Made by a program: the position numbers and the translations under genes. From the NCBI GenBank assembly GCA_017883075.1, contig JADGOI010000003.1, positions 1 through 54,114 on the forward strand: a DNA stretch of 54,114 nt, given 5' to 3'. Below the pieces are notes generated by a model. That model saw only the letters and a list, made by a program, of their open reading frames with translations. It ran no database searches and had not been told where the DNA came from. Below, piece by piece: positions 25,386 to 34,113 of the stretch (within the stretch, counting starts at the first letter, position 1; each line of letters begins with the position of its first letter). The DNA is from Acidimicrobiales bacterium. Lineage in GTDB: Bacteria; Actinomycetota; Acidimicrobiia; Acidimicrobiales; RAAP-2.

Positions 25386-26056
25386 TACGAACCCGTGCCC
25401 GACGGAGCCGGCCGACCGGTCACCGGGCGGGCCGAGACCCCCGGCCCGGCGCCTGCAACTTCGCGCGCGAAGTTCCCCAGAATGCCGAGCCCGACCGAAC
25501 CGGACTTCTCGGGGTGGAACTGGGTACCCCAGAGCGGACCCCGCTCCGCCGAGGCAGTGATCGGGCCGCCGTAGTCACAGGTGGAGGTGGTGTCGGAGGT
25601 CATCTCCGGGGCAAAGGAGTGCACGAAGTAGACCCAGGCTGGGTCGGGTGTCCCGGCCAAGAGACCGGATTCGCGGTCGGCTACCCGGTCGAGCACGTTC
25701 CACTGCATCTGGGGGTGCTTGACCCCTCGGGGCAGGGCTCGAACCATCCCGGGGAGCACCCCGAGACCCGGCTGGTCGGGATCTTCCTCCGAGCCCTCGT
25801 AGAGCAGTTGGAACCCTATGCAGATTCCCAAGAAGGGCGTGCCCCGGGCAATGGCGTCGAGGGCCGCAGATTCGAGTCCGCTATCACGAAGTGCTCGTGC
25901 ACACGGGCCGAACGACCCAACCCCGGGCAGCACCACGCCATCGGCGTCGGCCACCCGGGCGGGGTCACTGACCAGACGAGCGTCGGACCCCACATGCTGA
26001 AGTGCCTTTTCGGCGGAACGCAGGTTGCCGATGCCGTAGTCGAGGACAGCAATCAC
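25385..26056 (-). CDS. hisH: Imidazole glycerol phosphate synthase glutaminase subunit
   Basis: 223 aa class I glutamine amidotransferase. The nucleophile Cys lies in FLGICIGFQLLYEGSEE (usually GICLGMQ). His and Glu are in LWGTQFHPEKSG, and PGVGSFG sits near residue 47. It supplies ammonia to HisF through the barrel. It starts at GTG 26056, 43 bp after hisB. The C-terminal 25 residues beyond NFAREVAG are an unconserved Pro/Gly-rich tail. Confidence 0.95.
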   Translation of the reverse strand: MIAVLDYGIGNLRSAEKALQHVGSDARLVSDPARVADADGVVLPGVGSFGPCARALRDSGLESAALDAIARGTPFLGICIGFQLLYEGSEEDPDQPGLGVLPGMVRALPRGVKHPQMQWNVLDRVADRESGLLAGTPDPAWVYFVHSFAPEMTSDTTSTCDYGGPITASAERGPLWGTQFHPEKSGSVGLGILGNFAREVAGAGPGVSARPVTGRPAPSGTGS

Positions 26057-26099
26057 GAGTCAGTCGGGCCACCACGACCCAGGGCAAACGGCCCGGAGG

Positions 26100-26744
26100 T
26101 CACAGGGTCCCCTTGGTGGAAGGAATGCCGCCACCTTCTTGGCGAACGGCATCACGCAGGGCGCGTGCCACCCCTTTGAAAGAGGCCTCGATGATGTGGT
26201 GGGCGTTCTTCCCGGTGCGAAGGCGGATGTGGAGGGTGATCCCGGCGGCGGTGGCGAACGCCCGCCAGAACTCCTCAGCCAACTGCGGGTCGAACGGTGG
26301 GGTGCCCAGGGCGATCACATCAGGGGCGAAGTCGACGTCGTACGTGAGGAACGGGCGCCCCGACAGGTCGAGAGCGACCTCGACCAACGCCTCGTCCAGG
26401 GGAAGGTTGATCGATCCGAACCGTCGGATGCCGGCCTTGTCTCCCAGCGCCTCGGCCAGAACTTCCCCGAGGGTGATGCCCACGTCTTCCACGGTGTGGT
26501 GGGCATCGACCTCGAGGTCCCCCCGGGCCGCCACGGTGAGGTCGAAACCGCCGTGTTTGCCGAGTTGGCTGACCATGTGGTCGAAGAAGGGCAGGCCGGT
26601 GGTGACCGCTGTGGACCCGGTGCCATCGATGTCCAAGGTGACCTCGATGGAGGTCTCCTTGGTGGCGCGACTGGTGGACGCGGTCCGATGGGCAGGCGTC
26701 CCGGTAGTCGTGGCGGCGGTGTCAGTCGGTCTGGTGTCGGTCAT
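26100..26744 (-). CDS. hisB: Imidazoleglycerol-phosphate dehydratase
   Basis: 214 aa, the monofunctional form. Manganese-binding motifs are present: FFDHMVSQLGKHGGFDL, DAHHTVEDVGITLGE and the later HIRLRTGKNAHHIIEASFKG. The N-terminal 20 residues are a variable extension ahead of RTASTSRATKETSIEV. It dehydrates IGP to imidazole acetol phosphate. The ATG overlaps the hisC stop by 4 bp. Confidence 0.96.
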   Translation of the reverse strand: MTDTRPTDTAATTTGTPAHRTASTSRATKETSIEVTLDIDGTGSTAVTTGLPFFDHMVSQLGKHGGFDLTVAARGDLEVDAHHTVEDVGITLGEVLAEALGDKAGIRRFGSINLPLDEALVEVALDLSGRPFLTYDVDFAPDVIALGTPPFDPQLAEEFWRAFATAAGITLHIRLRTGKNAHHIIEASFKGVARALRDAVRQEGGGIPSTKGTL

Positions 26745-27862
26745 CGCAAGCTCTCGTTCAGGGCCTCCAAGAATCGGTCATTCTCGCCAGGCAGGCCGAC
26801 TGTCACCCGAAGGCACCCGGTGACGCCCGGCCACTCCGAACAGTCTCGCACGAGCACCGACTTGTCGAGAAGGTCGGTCCACACCTGGCGGGCCGATCGC
26901 TTGATTGGCCGGAACAGGATGAAATTGGCTTCGGACGGCCATGTCTCCACCGGCAGTCCGGCCAGTGCGGCGGCGATGCGCCCGCGTTCCTCGGTCAACA
27001 TGGCAACCCGGGTCTCCATCTCGCTGACATAGTCAAGGGCCAGACGCCCGGCCAGTTGCTTGGCGGCGTCGAGATGGTAGGGAAGCGCCACCAGTTCACA
27101 CGCCTCCACCACTTCGGGCGTGGCGACCAGGTAGCCGAGTCGGGCGCCGGCCATGGACCAGGTTTTCGAGAACGTTCGCACCACCACCGTGCGGGCCGCT
27201 CCGGCAGAGGCACCCCGCAGGATGTCGAGCGCGCTCGATGGCGCGAACTGGCCGTAGGCCTCATCCACCACCACCAGGCCTGGTGCCCGGGCGACCACCG
27301 ATTCGATCATCTCGGGCGGGTCGGCACGGCCGGTCGGGTTGTTCGGCGAGCACAGGAAGGTGATCACCGGTTGGTGGGCATCGAGAACTCTGCCCACTTC
27401 GTCGGGATCGAGACGGAAATCATCGGTCCGGCGGCCGGCCGCCACCGTGGTCCCGGTGGTACGGGCGATTTGGCCATGCAGGGTGTAGGTGGGCTCGAAG
27501 AGCGCCACCGTTCGCCCTGGACCGCCGTAGGCCAGCATCAAGGACTGGAGCACCTCGTTGGAGCCGTTGGCACAGAAGATCTGGGAAAGGTCGACCCCGT
27601 GGCTTTCGGCCAGCGCCTCACGCAGTGCCACCGCTTCGCGATCCGGATACCGGTTGAAGTCGAGGTGAGCCAGTTCGCTCTGGAACGCTTGGAGCCAGGC
27701 ATCGGGAGGCGGCAAGGGTGATTCATTGGTGTTGAGCCGCACCTCGACGTCGATCTGCGGCGAGTGGTAGCCGGTGAGCGCCACCAGATCGGGACGGACG
27801 GCGGGCATGCCGACGGGTGCGCCAGTGTCATTGCCGACTCCGTCGGCAGTCAGGTCGGCCAT
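26741..27862 (-). CDS. hisC: Histidinol-phosphate aminotransferase
   Basis: 373 aa fold-type I PLP enzyme. Visible motifs are LNTNESPLPPP at the N-terminus, FCANGSNEVLQ, CSPNNPTGR and VVDEAYGQF. The PLP lysine region is TFSKTWSMAGARLGY, and GCLRVTVGLPGEN lies at the C-terminus with the substrate-phosphate Arg. It transfers an amino group from glutamate to imidazole acetol phosphate. It overlaps hisD by 13 bp and hisB by 4 bp. Confidence 0.95.
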   Translation of the reverse strand: MADLTADGVGNDTGAPVGMPAVRPDLVALTGYHSPQIDVEVRLNTNESPLPPPDAWLQAFQSELAHLDFNRYPDREAVALREALAESHGVDLSQIFCANGSNEVLQSLMLAYGGPGRTVALFEPTYTLHGQIARTTGTTVAAGRRTDDFRLDPDEVGRVLDAHQPVITFLCSPNNPTGRADPPEMIESVVARAPGLVVVDEAYGQFAPSSALDILRGASAGAARTVVVRTFSKTWSMAGARLGYLVATPEVVEACELVALPYHLDAAKQLAGRLALDYVSEMETRVAMLTEERGRIAAALAGLPVETWPSEANFILFRPIKRSARQVWTDLLDKSVLVRDCSEWPGVTGCLRVTVGLPGENDRFLEALNESLR

Positions 27863-29151
27863 CGCAGCCTTACCGAATCGGCGTGGGCGGGCAGGCCTTC
27901 GGTCTCGGCCAGGGTCACCACGTGTGGTCCCAACTCGGCCAGGCCCTCGTCACTCACCGTCACCGCGTGAATGTGCCGGCGGAAGTCATCGACCCTCAGG
28001 GCACTCGCGAATCGGGCTGTGCGGTTGGTGGGCAATACGTGGTTGGGCCCGGCGAGGTAGTCCCCCACACTGGCCGGCGAGGACGGCCCGAGGAACACCG
28101 CCCCGGCCGACCACACCAGGGGTAGCAACGACGCAGCGTCCCGGGTGAGGATCTCCAGGTGTTCGGGGGCCACGATGTTAGAGATCTTGAATGCCTGTTT
28201 GGGCCCGTCCACCAAGACTGCATACCCGCCTGTACCCAGGGTCGCTTCCAGATCCCCCCGCCGCGGCGACGCCCGGACGATGCGATCGACGTGGGCGGTG
28301 ACGGCATCGGCCACCTCTTCGGACCAGGTGATGAGCCAGGCCAGTCCGTCAGGCCCGTGTTCGGCCTGCACCACCAGGTCAATGGCGGCGAGCTCGGGAG
28401 GTGTGTCGGGGCCGGCGATGACCACCACCTCTGACGGACCGGCAAAGGCCGAAGCCACTCCCACCACGCCGGACACTTGCCGCTTGGCCTCGGCCACGTA
28501 GCGGTTCCCGGGTCCGACGATCACGTCGACCGGAGCAATCGATTCGGTCCCGTATGCCATGGCCGCAATGGCCTGGGCCCCACCTACCCGATAGACCTCA
28601 TCGACACCGGCCACCGCCGCGGCCGCCAGGGTGGCGTCGTCGACGGAGCCGTCGGGACCAGGGGGCACGCACAGCACCACCTCTTCGACTCCGGCCACCC
28701 GGGCCGGAATGGCACACATGAGGACGGTGGAGGGGTATCGGGCCCTTCCTCCCGGGGCGTAACAACCGGCCCGGGCCACCGGGCGGGTGAGGTGGGTGAC
28801 GGTGATCCCGGCCGATTCGAAATCGTCGGTCTCCGCCGATGCCGCCTCGTAGGCGTGATAGGCGAGAATCCGGTCGTGAGCGATGTCGAGGGCGTCCTGC
28901 AGGGCGGCCGGGATGCGGTCCAAGGCGGCGGTGACCTCGGACGCCGGCACCCTCAACTCGTCCAGCACCACTCCGTCGAACTTTTGGGTGAAGTCCCGCA
29001 GCGCAAGGTCTCCACGGGCCCGGACCTCGGCGATGATGGCGGCCACCGTTTCGCCGGCCCGCTCCTGTTCGTCAGCCGGGCGCGGGAGCGCCTCGCGCAG
29101 TTCACTGCGGTTTCCGGTAAACCCGCGAAAGTCGAGCCGACTGAGCAACAT
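27850..29151 (-). CDS. hisD: Histidinol dehydrogenase
   Basis: 433 aa. Family motifs: PGGRARYPSTVLMCAIPARVAGV, VYRVGGAQAIAAMAYGT, IVGPGNRYVAEAKRQV and the zinc-site region ALDLVVQAEHGPDG-like with EHLEI. It oxidises L-histidinol to histidine in two NAD-dependent steps. It is the first gene of the minus-strand his row. A TAGCAT element lies nine bases before the ATG and no Shine-Dalgarno is seen, so a very short leader is possible. Confidence 0.96.
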   Translation of the reverse strand: MLLSRLDFRGFTGNRSELREALPRPADEQERAGETVAAIIAEVRARGDLALRDFTQKFDGVVLDELRVPASEVTAALDRIPAALQDALDIAHDRILAYHAYEAASAETDDFESAGITVTHLTRPVARAGCYAPGGRARYPSTVLMCAIPARVAGVEEVVLCVPPGPDGSVDDATLAAAAVAGVDEVYRVGGAQAIAAMAYGTESIAPVDVIVGPGNRYVAEAKRQVSGVVGVASAFAGPSEVVVIAGPDTPPELAAIDLVVQAEHGPDGLAWLITWSEEVADAVTAHVDRIVRASPRRGDLEATLGTGGYAVLVDGPKQAFKISNIVAPEHLEILTRDAASLLPLVWSAGAVFLGPSSPASVGDYLAGPNHVLPTNRTARFASALRVDDFRRHIHAVTVSDEGLAELGPHVVTLAETEGLPAHADSVRLRWPT

Positions 29152-29260
29152 GGTCTGTCGATGCTACCCGGGCCGGTTCGGATCCACTGTCGTGGGTGGG
29201 TGGCCCGCCGGAGAGGATGGTTCCCTGTGCGATCGGCTCCGCAGGTGCCATGATCGTCCC

Positions 29261-29458
29261 ATGGCCGCCAGCACCGCAGAACTCTCATCCCTCACCACCG
29301 CCCTCGAGGATCTGACCCGTCGGGTGACAGCCCATGCTGATGCGGCCCACGGCGCCAAAGAGGATGAGATGGCCAAAGAGCTGTTCGCCATCGAGCGCTC
29401 CCTGATCGGGGCCAGCCGCCGGCTCACACGGCTGACCTCGGCGATGCGTCGACCCTGA
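29261..29458 (+). CDS. Small helical protein, 65 aa
   Basis: The track ORF starts at 28883 within antisense hisD; the credible protein begins at ATG 29261 (MAASTAELSSLTTALEDLTRRV). It is predicted entirely helical with heptad-like Leu/Ile/Ala spacing, so coiled coil is likely. It is soluble and about neutral. Similar small helical proteins occur in actinobacteria, but I cannot name the family. It is divergent from hisD (109 bp) and upstream of icmF (72 bp). No clear ribosome site is present. Confidence 0.6.
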   Translation: MAASTAELSSLTTALEDLTRRVTAHADAAHGAKEDEMAKELFAIERSLIGASRRLTRLTSAMRRP

Positions 29459-29501
29459 GGACCATCCCCGAGCCGACCCCGACATGTCCGTGCGTGGCAT
29501 T

Positions 29502-29523
29502 TAGTTGGTGTTCCAACTATCGT
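29502..29523 (+). promoter_or_regulatory. icmF promoter with palindromic operator
   Basis: TAGTTGG-tgtt-CCAACTA (29502-29519) is a perfect 7-bp inverted repeat. TATCGT at 29518-29523 overlaps its last two bases and lies exactly 7 nt before the icmF ATG, so it can be the -10 of a leaderless transcript. TGGCAT (29495-29500) is a weak -35 match. A repressor dimer here would cover the promoter spacer. Confidence 0.55.
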
Positions 29524-29530
29524 ATGTCCA

Positions 29531-32500
29531 ATGAATAGATCGGCGGGAGCCCCGTCCGGGCCCGAAGACACCTTCGAGCTGCACCGCCCCATCCACCCGG
29601 TGAGATTCATCAGTGCCGCCAGCCTGTTCGACGGTCACGACGCCGCCATCAACATCATGAGGCGCCTTCTCCAGGCCCAAGGGGCCGAAGTGGTTCACCT
29701 CGGGCACAACCGCTCGGTCGACGAGGTGGTGGCGGCGGCGGTGTCCGAAGATGTCCAGGGTGTCGCCATCAGCTCATATCAGGGGGGGCATCTCGAGTAC
29801 TTCCGCTATTTGGTGGACAGGCTCCGCCAAGAAGGACGCGGCGACATTCAGATCTACGGCGGCGGCGGCGGCGTCATCATTCCTTCGGAAATCGCACAAC
29901 TCGAGGAGTACGGCGTGCGCCGCATCTTCTCGCCGGTGGATGGCCAACGACTCGGCCTCGAGAGGATGATCAATGTCCTCGTCGAGGAGTGCGACATCGA
30001 CCTGGCTTCCCACCAGCCATCAACACTCGATGAGCTGCTTCTGGGCAACGTCGCCGACCTGGCCCGGGTGATCACCGGGATCGAAGCCGGCTCGTTGGCG
30101 CCGGAGATGACCGACGGACTGCACCGAGCGGCACGGAAGCGGTCGGTCCCGGTTCTCGGGATCACCGGGACGGGCGGATCGGGCAAGTCCTCGCTGACTG
30201 ATGAACTGATCCGTCGATTCCGACTCGACCAAGGCGACAAGCTGCACATCGCCGTGTTGGCGGTGGACCCCACCAGGCGGAGAAGCGGGGGTGCACTTCT
30301 CGGTGATCGCATCCGGATGAACGCCATCGACACACCGCAGGTGTTCTTCCGCTCCCTGGCAACCCGAGGGAGCGCGTCAGAGATCCCCTCCCCCGTCCCT
30401 TCGGCCATCGATGCCTGTCGGGCCGCCGGATTCGATCTCATCATCGTGGAAACCCCGGGCATCGGACAGGGAGACGCCGCGGTGGTGGACATCTCGGATG
30501 TATCCCTCTACGTCATGACGCCCGAATACGGGGCCCCCTCCCAGTTGGAGAAGATCGACATGTTGGACCTCGCCGACGTGGTGGCGATCAACAAGTTCGA
30601 TCGACGGGGAGCCGACGATGCACTGAGGGCCGTCCGTCGCCAGTGGACACGCAACCACTCCGGAAGGTTGGCTCCGGGCGGTCCCGACTCCGGGGAACCT
30701 CCCGTCTTCGGCACCATCGCCTCACGCTTCAACGACCAGGGGACCACCGCGCTCTACCAACACCTGCGCGACGCGTTGGCCGGGCACGGCCTCCCGGTGT
30801 TCGGAGGCCAGCTTCCAACGGTGGACGTCCGCGCGTCCCTGGCCGGTTCCGCCATCGTGCCGGCCGAGCGGACCCGTTACCTCTCCGACATCTCCGAGAC
30901 GGTACGCGACTATCACGCCGCCACCGAGCAACAAGCCGGCATTGCCCGCCGGATACAACAACTGGAAGACGTCGCCGACCTGGTGGCATCCCGCGGTCGA
31001 GCATCCGACGGTCCGGGGCAGGGTGGGATTCCCGAGGTGCTCGACGCGTTGATGGTCGAGAGCACCGACGCCCTCGAACCGGCCAACCGGGATCTGTTGG
31101 ACGAGTTGTCCAGCCTTCGGGAACAGTTCGACGGGGACGAGATGATCGTCCCGGCTGCTGATGGCACTCGGGCCGTTCCCCTCGCGACCACCTCCCTGTC
31201 CGGAACCCGCGTCCCCAGGGTGGCTGTCCCTCGCGGCACCGATCAGGGGGACCTCCTCAGGTGGCTGCGGGCAGAGCATCTTCCCGGCCATTTCCCGTTC
31301 ACCGCCGGCGTCTTCCCGCTCAAGCGCGAGAACGAGGATCCGGCCCGCATGTTCGCGGGCGAAGGCGATGCATTCCGCACCAATCTCCGGTTCCACCTTC
31401 TGGCCGCCGACCAACCGGCGACCCGGTTGTCCACCGCCTTCGACTCGGTGACCCTGTACGGGCGCGACCCGAATACCCAACCCGACGTCTATGGGAAGGT
31501 CGGGACTTCGGGAGTCTCCATCGCCACGCTCGACGACATGAAGGTCCTCTACTCGGGATTCGATCTGTGCAACCCGGCCACCTCGGTGTCCATGACCATC
31601 AATGGGCCGGCCCCGACGATTCTGGCCATGTACCTGAACACTGCCATCGACCAGCGGTTGGAACGGTTCGAAGAAGACCACGGGCGCCCCCCGACCCACT
31701 CGGAGGCCGAGGACGTGCGCGGATGGGTCCTTCGTACGGTTCGCGGCACCGTGCAGGCCGACATCCTCAAAGAGGATCAGGGCCAGAACACCTGCATCTT
31801 CTCCACCGAGTTCTCGCTGGGCGTCATGGCCGACATCCAGGAGTTCTTCGTCGACAACGCAGTGCGGAACTTCTACTCCGTATCAATCTCCGGCTATCAC
31901 ATCGCCGAAGCCGGGGCCAACCCCATCACCCAGTTGGCGTTCACCCTGGCCAATGGTTTCACCTATGTGGAGTCGTATCTGGCCCGTGGTCTGGCCATTG
32001 ACGACTTCGCCCCCAACCTGTCGTTCTTCTTCTCGAACGGGATGGATCCTGAGTACACGGTGATCGGCCGGGTGGCCCGCCGCATCTGGGCGGTGGCCAT
32101 GCGTGACCACTATGGGGCCAACGAGCGATCCCAGAAGCTGAAGTACCACGTCCAGACTTCAGGGCGTTCCCTCCACGCCCAGGAAATGGCCTTCAACGAC
32201 ATCCGGACCACCCTGCAGGCACTGTGCGCCATCTATGACAACGCCAACAGCCTGCACACCAACGCTTACGACGAGGCGGTCACCACTCCCTCGGCGGAGT
32301 CGGTACGCCGGGCCCTCGCCATCCAACTCATCATCACCCAAGAGTGGGGCTTGGCCGCCAACGAGAATCCACTCCAGGGCAGTTTCATCGTGGAGGAGCT
32401 CACCGACCTGTTGGAGGCCGCGGTGCTCGCCGAACTCGACAACCTGTCCGAGCGGGGTGGTGTTCTCGGTGCCATGGAGACCGGTTACCAGCGAGGCCGG

Positions 32501-32842
32501 ATCCAAGATGACTCGATGGTCTACGAACATCGCAAGCACGACGGCACGCTCCCGATCATCGGCGTCAACACCTTCATCGCCGATTCCGGTTCCGAGACGC
32601 CTGCGTCCCTCGAGCTCGCCCGGGCCACTTCGGAGGAGAAAGAGAGTCAGATCAAGCGGTTGGCCGACTTCCATCAACGGCATACGGCCGACGCTCCCAC
32701 CGCCCTGGCCGATCTGCGCGATGCGGCGTTGCGGGGAGACAACGTCTTCGAAACCCTTCTGCGCACCGTACGCAGCGCCTCGTTGGGTCAGATCACCCAG
32801 ACCCTCTTTGAGGTCGGCGGCACCTATCGAAGGAACGTCTAG
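29531..32842 (+). CDS. icmF: Fused isobutyryl-CoA mutase IcmF (B12, G-protein and mutase domains)
   Basis: 1103 aa with three modules in IcmF order. The first is a B12-binding domain (about 25-160) with SLFDGHDAAIN, whose His ligates cobalt. Next is a MeaB-like GTPase (about 205-500) with P-loop GTGGSGKS at 213-220 and NKFDRRG. Last is the mutase large domain (about 560-1095). In the active site GVFPLKR and GQNTCIFS place Phe and Gln where methylmalonyl-CoA mutase has Tyr and Arg (aligned from memory), matching isobutyryl/n-butyryl-CoA specificity. SGYHIAEAG contains the catalytic His. It would interconvert isobutyryl- and n-butyryl-CoA, with the built-in GTPase protecting the cofactor. It has its own palindromic promoter and no co-transcribed partner. 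Confidence 0.95.
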   Translation: MNRSAGAPSGPEDTFELHRPIHPVRFISAASLFDGHDAAINIMRRLLQAQGAEVVHLGHNRSVDEVVAAAVSEDVQGVAISSYQGGHLEYFRYLVDRLRQEGRGDIQIYGGGGGVIIPSEIAQLEEYGVRRIFSPVDGQRLGLERMINVLVEECDIDLASHQPSTLDELLLGNVADLARVITGIEAGSLAPEMTDGLHRAARKRSVPVLGITGTGGSGKSSLTDELIRRFRLDQGDKLHIAVLAVDPTRRRSGGALLGDRIRMNAIDTPQVFFRSLATRGSASEIPSPVPSAIDACRAAGFDLIIVETPGIGQGDAAVVDISDVSLYVMTPEYGAPSQLEKIDMLDLADVVAINKFDRRGADDALRAVRRQWTRNHSGRLAPGGPDSGEPPVFGTIASRFNDQGTTALYQHLRDALAGHGLPVFGGQLPTVDVRASLAGSAIVPAERTRYLSDISETVRDYHAATEQQAGIARRIQQLEDVADLVASRGRASDGPGQGGIPEVLDALMVESTDALEPANRDLLDELSSLREQFDGDEMIVPAADGTRAVPLATTSLSGTRVPRVAVPRGTDQGDLLRWLRAEHLPGHFPFTAGVFPLKRENEDPARMFAGEGDAFRTNLRFHLLAADQPATRLSTAFDSVTLYGRDPNTQPDVYGKVGTSGVSIATLDDMKVLYSGFDLCNPATSVSMTINGPAPTILAMYLNTAIDQRLERFEEDHGRPPTHSEAEDVRGWVLRTVRGTVQADILKEDQGQNTCIFSTEFSLGVMADIQEFFVDNAVRNFYSVSISGYHIAEAGANPITQLAFTLANGFTYVESYLARGLAIDDFAPNLSFFFSNGMDPEYTVIGRVARRIWAVAMRDHYGANERSQKLKYHVQTSGRSLHAQEMAFNDIRTTLQALCAIYDNANSLHTNAYDEAVTTPSAESVRRALAIQLIITQEWGLAANENPLQGSFIVEELTDLLEAAVLAELDNLSERGGVLGAMETGYQRGRIQDDSMVYEHRKHDGTLPIIGVNTFIADSGSETPASLELARATSEEKESQIKRLADFHQRHTADAPTALADLRDAALRGDNVFETLLRTVRSASLGQITQTLFEVGGTYRRNV

Positions 32843-33180
32843 AGCTTCCGATCTGGGTGGCTGCCGGGTGCAACGACTACGAGGATCCCGTTGTCGGCGA
32901 GTCCAGGGTGGAAGTCACTGGTCTCCTCGGACCGACTCATTGTCGAAGTGCTTGACGGCCCAGTACAACGCGATCATTCGGAACCCACCGGTGAAGGCAC
33001 GCAAACGTTGCCGGTCGCCGCTCTGGCCGACCGATCCGACAGAGCGGGGATCGGCCACGGACACCTGAGCCATCTTGTCGGCTCTCTTCGTCCACTGCCT
33101 GCGAACAGGCTTCCACATTCAGGTGTCCAGCACACCACGAGGACGGATGATGGCGCCTTCGGGCATCACCAGAAACAGCA

Positions 33181-33208
33181 GCAAAGGCGCCCCGGAGGGC
33201 GCCTTTGC
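33181..33208. terminator. Bidirectional-looking hairpin between icmF and nth
   Basis: GCAAAGGCGCCC-CGGA-GGGCGCCTTTGC has perfect 12-bp arms and a 4-nt loop. The stem ends in AAAGG/CCTTT, so either strand carries a short T run within the stem end. It sits between convergent genes, about 340 bp after icmF and 200 bp after nth. A long poly-U tract is missing. Confidence 0.6.
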
Positions 33209-33360
33209 GCGAGCGGGCCGAGCGGCGGGGCCCGAACACCGCTCCCCGGAACCAGGTGGCGGGAACCGGTTCCGAGTACCCAATTCAACATCATGTGGGA
33301 CCTTTGTTCCAGTCAAAGCTCCAATTTCCCGGAACTTCTCCGATTGGCCAGAATTGTCCC

Positions 33361-33396
33361 TATGGTCCCGATGGTCCCGATGGTCCCTATGGTCCG
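33361..33396. repeat. Four imperfect copies of a 9-bp unit
   Basis: TATGGTCCC, GATGGTCCC, GATGGTCCC and TATGGTCCG follow each other directly, just downstream of the nth stop codon. The only variation is the first base and the final base. The plus frame would read collagen-like Gly-Pro repeats but is not otherwise gene-like. Confidence 0.85.
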
Positions 33397-33408
33397 GTCA
33401 TCTGTGGG

Positions 33409-34083
33409 TCAGCGTGCCCGGATCAAGGTGGTGTCACCCGCCACGCTGGGGCAGAAATCTGCCAGCCCGCATTCGCCACACCGTGGCGACCGGGCCACAC
33501 AGGTGCGACGGCCATGCAAAATCAACCGAAGGCTGAATCGTCCTTGTTCGCGCCTCGGAATCAGCCGATTCAGTTCCAATTCCACTTTCACCGGATCCGT
33601 CTCGGTGGTCAACCCCAACCGACGGGCAAGCCGGCCCACGTGGGTGTCGACCGGGAGGCCGGGAAGTTCGAATGCCACGCTGCGCACCACATTGGCCGTC
33701 TTCCGGCCGACTCCGGGCAGTGTGACCAGGTCCTCCCGACGAGTAGGGACTTCTCCGCCGAAGCGGCCCACCACCGCCTGCGCCATTCCGATCAGATTCC
33801 GGGCTTTGGACCTGAAGAACCCGGTGGAGTGGATGATCTCCTCAACCTCACCGGGATCCGCAGTGGCCAGTGTTGGGGCATCGGGATACCCGGCGAAGAG
33901 AGCTGGCGTCACCATGTTGACCCTCTCATCTGTGCACTGGGCGGAGAGGATGGTAGCGACGAGAAGCTGAAACGGGCCGGCATGGTCCAGAGCACACAGT
34001 TCGTCGGCGGATCCGGGGAACTCAGCGCCAAGACGGAGATTGACCTCTCGGGCACGGCCTGCGGGAGTTCGAGGTCGAGCCAC
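33409..34083 (-). CDS. nth: Endonuclease III (DNA glycosylase/AP lyase)
   Basis: The track start (34146) overlaps mshD; GTG 34083 (VARPRTPAGRAREV) avoids this and gives 224 aa, but the start is uncertain. The helix-hairpin-helix LPGVGRKTANVV contains the catalytic Lys, and the catalytic Asp lies in LPVDTHVGRLARRL. The C-terminal C-x6-C-x2-C-x5-C (CVARSPRCGECGLADFC) binds a [4Fe-4S] cluster. It removes oxidised pyrimidines and cuts at AP sites in base excision repair. It is divergent from mshD with about 30 bp between starts. Confidence 0.94.
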   Translation of the reverse strand: MARPRTPAGRAREVNLRLGAEFPGSADELCALDHAGPFQLLVATILSAQCTDERVNMVTPALFAGYPDAPTLATADPGEVEEIIHSTGFFRSKARNLIGMAQAVVGRFGGEVPTRREDLVTLPGVGRKTANVVRSVAFELPGLPVDTHVGRLARRLGLTTETDPVKVELELNRLIPRREQGRFSLRLILHGRRTCVARSPRCGECGLADFCPSVAGDTTLIRAR

Positions 34084-34100
34084 CTCGAGGAGACTACCGG

Positions 34101-34106
34101 TAGCGT
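34101..34106 (+). promoter_or_regulatory. Candidate -10 of a leaderless mshD transcript
   Basis: TAGCGT is followed by seven bases (CACCACC) and then the mshD ATG. No Shine-Dalgarno fits in between. No clear -35 was identified. The divergent nth start lies less than 20 bp upstream. Confidence 0.35.
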
Positions 34107-34113
34107 CACCACC

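Larger units (their letters stand above)
32843..33408. other. Convergent intergenic region between icmF and nth
   Basis: 566 bp with no convincing gene. The minus-strand 67-aa ORF at 32915-33118 and the overlapping 100-aa ORF have no recognisable features. The region holds a strong symmetrical hairpin (33181-33208) and a short 9-bp tandem repeat (33361-33396), described separately. Composition is slightly less GC-rich near 33290-33360. No RNA gene was recognised. Confidence 0.5.

Noticed and set aside
32915-33118. 67-aa minus-strand ORF in the icmF-nth gap
   Set aside because: No recognisable domain and no convincing ribosome site; the end (FRMIALYWAVKHFDNES) looks slightly protein-like but not enough to call a gene.
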